DNA from: Rhodospirillales bacterium 70-18
Lineage (GTDB): Bacteria; Pseudomonadota; Alphaproteobacteria; Acetobacterales; Acetobacteraceae
Assembly (NCBI GenBank): GCA_001899585.1
Contig: MKWE01000031.1
Span: forward strand, 273,188-337,187
Direction: 5' to 3'
Length of the DNA stretch: 64,000 bases
The notes beneath the pieces are model-generated. The model did no database searches and was not told the DNA's origin. It saw nothing but the letters and a program-made list of their open reading frames with translations. A program made the translations under genes and the position numbers. Shown in pieces: positions 63,318-64,000 of this stretch. Numbering within the stretch: the stretch's first letter is position 1; every line of letters starts with the position of its first letter.

Positions 63318-63794
63318 ATGGACAAGCCACCGACCTCTGCACCCAGCGCAGTCCCGCGTCCCGGCGAGGGCAAGCGCGGCACCGAGGGCTATATCGCCTA
63401 TCTGCTGCGCCAGGCGGCGGCGGCGGCGCGGCTGGCCACCGAGCGGGCGCTGGCCGATCTGGGCGCCACGCCGCCGCAATTCATGGTGCTGACCATGTTG
63501 GAAGCCTATCCCGGCGCGTCCGGCGCCGAGGTGGCGCGGCTGGCGCAGCTCACGCCGCAGACGGTCAACCTGATCATCCGCAACCTGGAGCGTGCCGGCG
63601 CGGTGGCCAAGACGGCGCATCCAGGGCATGGCCGGGTGCTGCAACTGCGGGTGACCGAATCCGGCCGCGCCCTGCTGGCCGCCTGCAAGGAACGGGCGGG
63701 CAGCGTCAATCAGCGCCTGTCCGCAGGGTTGTCTCCGGCGGAGGAGGCGATGGTGCGGGCGTGGCTGGTGCGGGTGGCGGTGGAGTTGCAGTAA
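63318..63794 (+). CDS. MarR-family transcriptional regulator
   Basis: A 158-residue winged-helix regulator. An N-terminal dimerisation helix (YIAYLLRQAAAAARLATERAL) leads to the winged-helix domain: LGATPPQFMVLTML, GAEVARLAQLTPQTVNLIIRNLERAG as the recognition region and AHPGHGRVLQLRVT as the wing. No sensing cysteine pair is seen, so a ligand-type effector is likely. The ATG at 63318 is chosen because the frame from 63210 crosses the divergent promoter. It very probably represses the AhpD-like/azoreductase operon and itself. Confidence 0.87.
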   Translation: MDKPPTSAPSAVPRPGEGKRGTEGYIAYLLRQAAAAARLATERALADLGATPPQFMVLTMLEAYPGASGAEVARLAQLTPQTVNLIIRNLERAGAVAKTAHPGHGRVLQLRVTESGRALLAACKERAGSVNQRLSAGLSPAEEAMVRAWLVRVAVELQ

Positions 63795-63796
63795 GA

Positions 63797-63923
63797 AAGG
63801 AAGGGTTCTTTTTGAAAAAAAGAACCAAAAAACTTTCATTCGCTGGAGTCTCCCCGGTGAGTGCCGGGTCCCCAGCGAACAAAGTTTTTTGCTTCTTTTT
63901 GTTCACAAAAAGAAGACTTCCTT
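63797..63923. repeat. Palindromic intergenic repeat, long form (copy 9)
   Basis: It lies in the convergent gap between marR and the FAD-linked oxidase gene. AAGGAAG (63797-63803) and CTTCCTT (63917-63923) close it; the right end overlaps the oxidase stop codon. Inside are GGTTCTTTTT...AAAAAGAACC, arms TTCATTCGCTGG...CCAGCGAACAAAG around GTCTCCCCGG...CCGGGTC, and CTTCTTTTTGTTCACAAAAAGAAG. Confidence 0.87.
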
Positions 63924-64000
63924 AAAATACCTTCCCCGGATTAAGAATCCCCTCAGGATCAAGCGCCGCCTTCACCCGCCGCATGATGTCCAGTTCCACT
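63922..64000 (-). CDS. FAD-linked oxidase, C-terminal end (partial)
   Basis: Only the last 25 codons are inside the window. The minus-strand reading ends MRRVKAALDPEGILNPGKVF followed by TAA, the typical C-terminus of GlcD/D-lactate-dehydrogenase-type FAD-linked oxidases, in which the NPGK motif sits near the flavin. The rest of the gene lies beyond position 64000. The stop codon touches the palindromic repeat. Confidence 0.8.
   Translation of the reverse strand, partial: VELDIMRRVKAALDPEGILNPGKVF

Noticed and set aside
1..64000. Insertion sequences, prophage, integrative element, tRNA or rRNA genes
   Set aside because: No transposase, integrase, phage structural gene or recognisable structural RNA was seen on either strand; tRNA detection by eye is limited and a covariance search would be decisive.

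Overview
The window reads as a chromosomal segment of a high-GC alphaproteobacterium, most likely in the Acetobacteraceae or a close Rhodospirillales relative. This is inference from three things: very high GC throughout (judged by eye, not computed), conserved alphaproteobacterial gene orders (trpB-trpA-accD-folC; miaB-phoH-ybeY-corC; kdsB-prephenate dehydratase beside a membrane-anchored cytochrome c; tamA-tamB), and a recurrent A/T-rich palindromic intergenic repeat. No rRNA, tRNA, transposase, phage or CRISPR feature was seen. 

Layout. 0-7.5 kb: MFS exporter, sulfotransferase-like protein, secreted trypsin-like protease, an orphan pair of sugar ABC permeases, an epimerase, a GNAT and a cupin. 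7.6-14.8 kb: folC, accD, trpA, trpB (minus strand), divergent from an indolepyruvate/phenylpyruvate decarboxylase, then a crotonase-family protein lacking both usual glutamates. 14.8-17.6 kb: ferric-type ABC permease and ATPase without a binding protein. 18.2-24 kb: a complete yejABEF-type peptide importer interrupted by two palindromic repeats. 24-29 kb: hisN, cytochrome c, kdsB, prephenate dehydratase, STY0301-like protein, zincin-like metallopeptidase, phhB, mmcB. 29.3-33.2 kb: a complete ferric-type ABC importer. 33.2-35.15 kb: a compact two-gene unit, a 71-residue cysteine-free peptide and a radical SAM/SPASM protein of FxsB-like architecture, with a relatively AT-rich upstream region, a 13-bp hairpin between the genes and a terminator-like hairpin after them. 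I read it as a minimal RiPP (ribosomally made, modified peptide) locus and consider it the best candidate for an undescribed system. 35.2-45.5 kb: FAD oxidoreductase, exported protein of unknown function, tamB, tamA, plsC. 45.7-49.6 kb: miaB, phoH, ybeY, corC. 49.8-62.2 kb: catabolic region with hutU, hutH and a non-haem iron oxygenase on the minus strand, divergent from a polar amino-acid ABC importer and four enzymes (GrdB-like, CaiB/Frc CoA transferase, kynurenine-formamidase-like hydrolase, ThDP enzyme). 62.1-64 kb: azoreductase and AhpD-like genes divergent from a MarR regulator with a perfect 16-bp palindrome between them, then the 3' end of an FAD-linked oxidase. 

Nine copies of the palindromic repeat sit between genes. 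Each contains two A/T-rich hairpins, one with GTTC/GAAC ends and one with CTTC/GAAG ends, plus a pair of arms around ACTTTTATTCG. Six are long (about 109-135 bp, closed by GGAAG/CTTCC ends) and three are short (about 85-91 bp, closed by the ACTTTTATTCG arms). The two forms look like circular permutations of one fold. When translated, these repeats give false N-terminal extensions on neighbouring genes, which were trimmed here. All family assignments come from reading motifs and recalled family features; no database search was possible.
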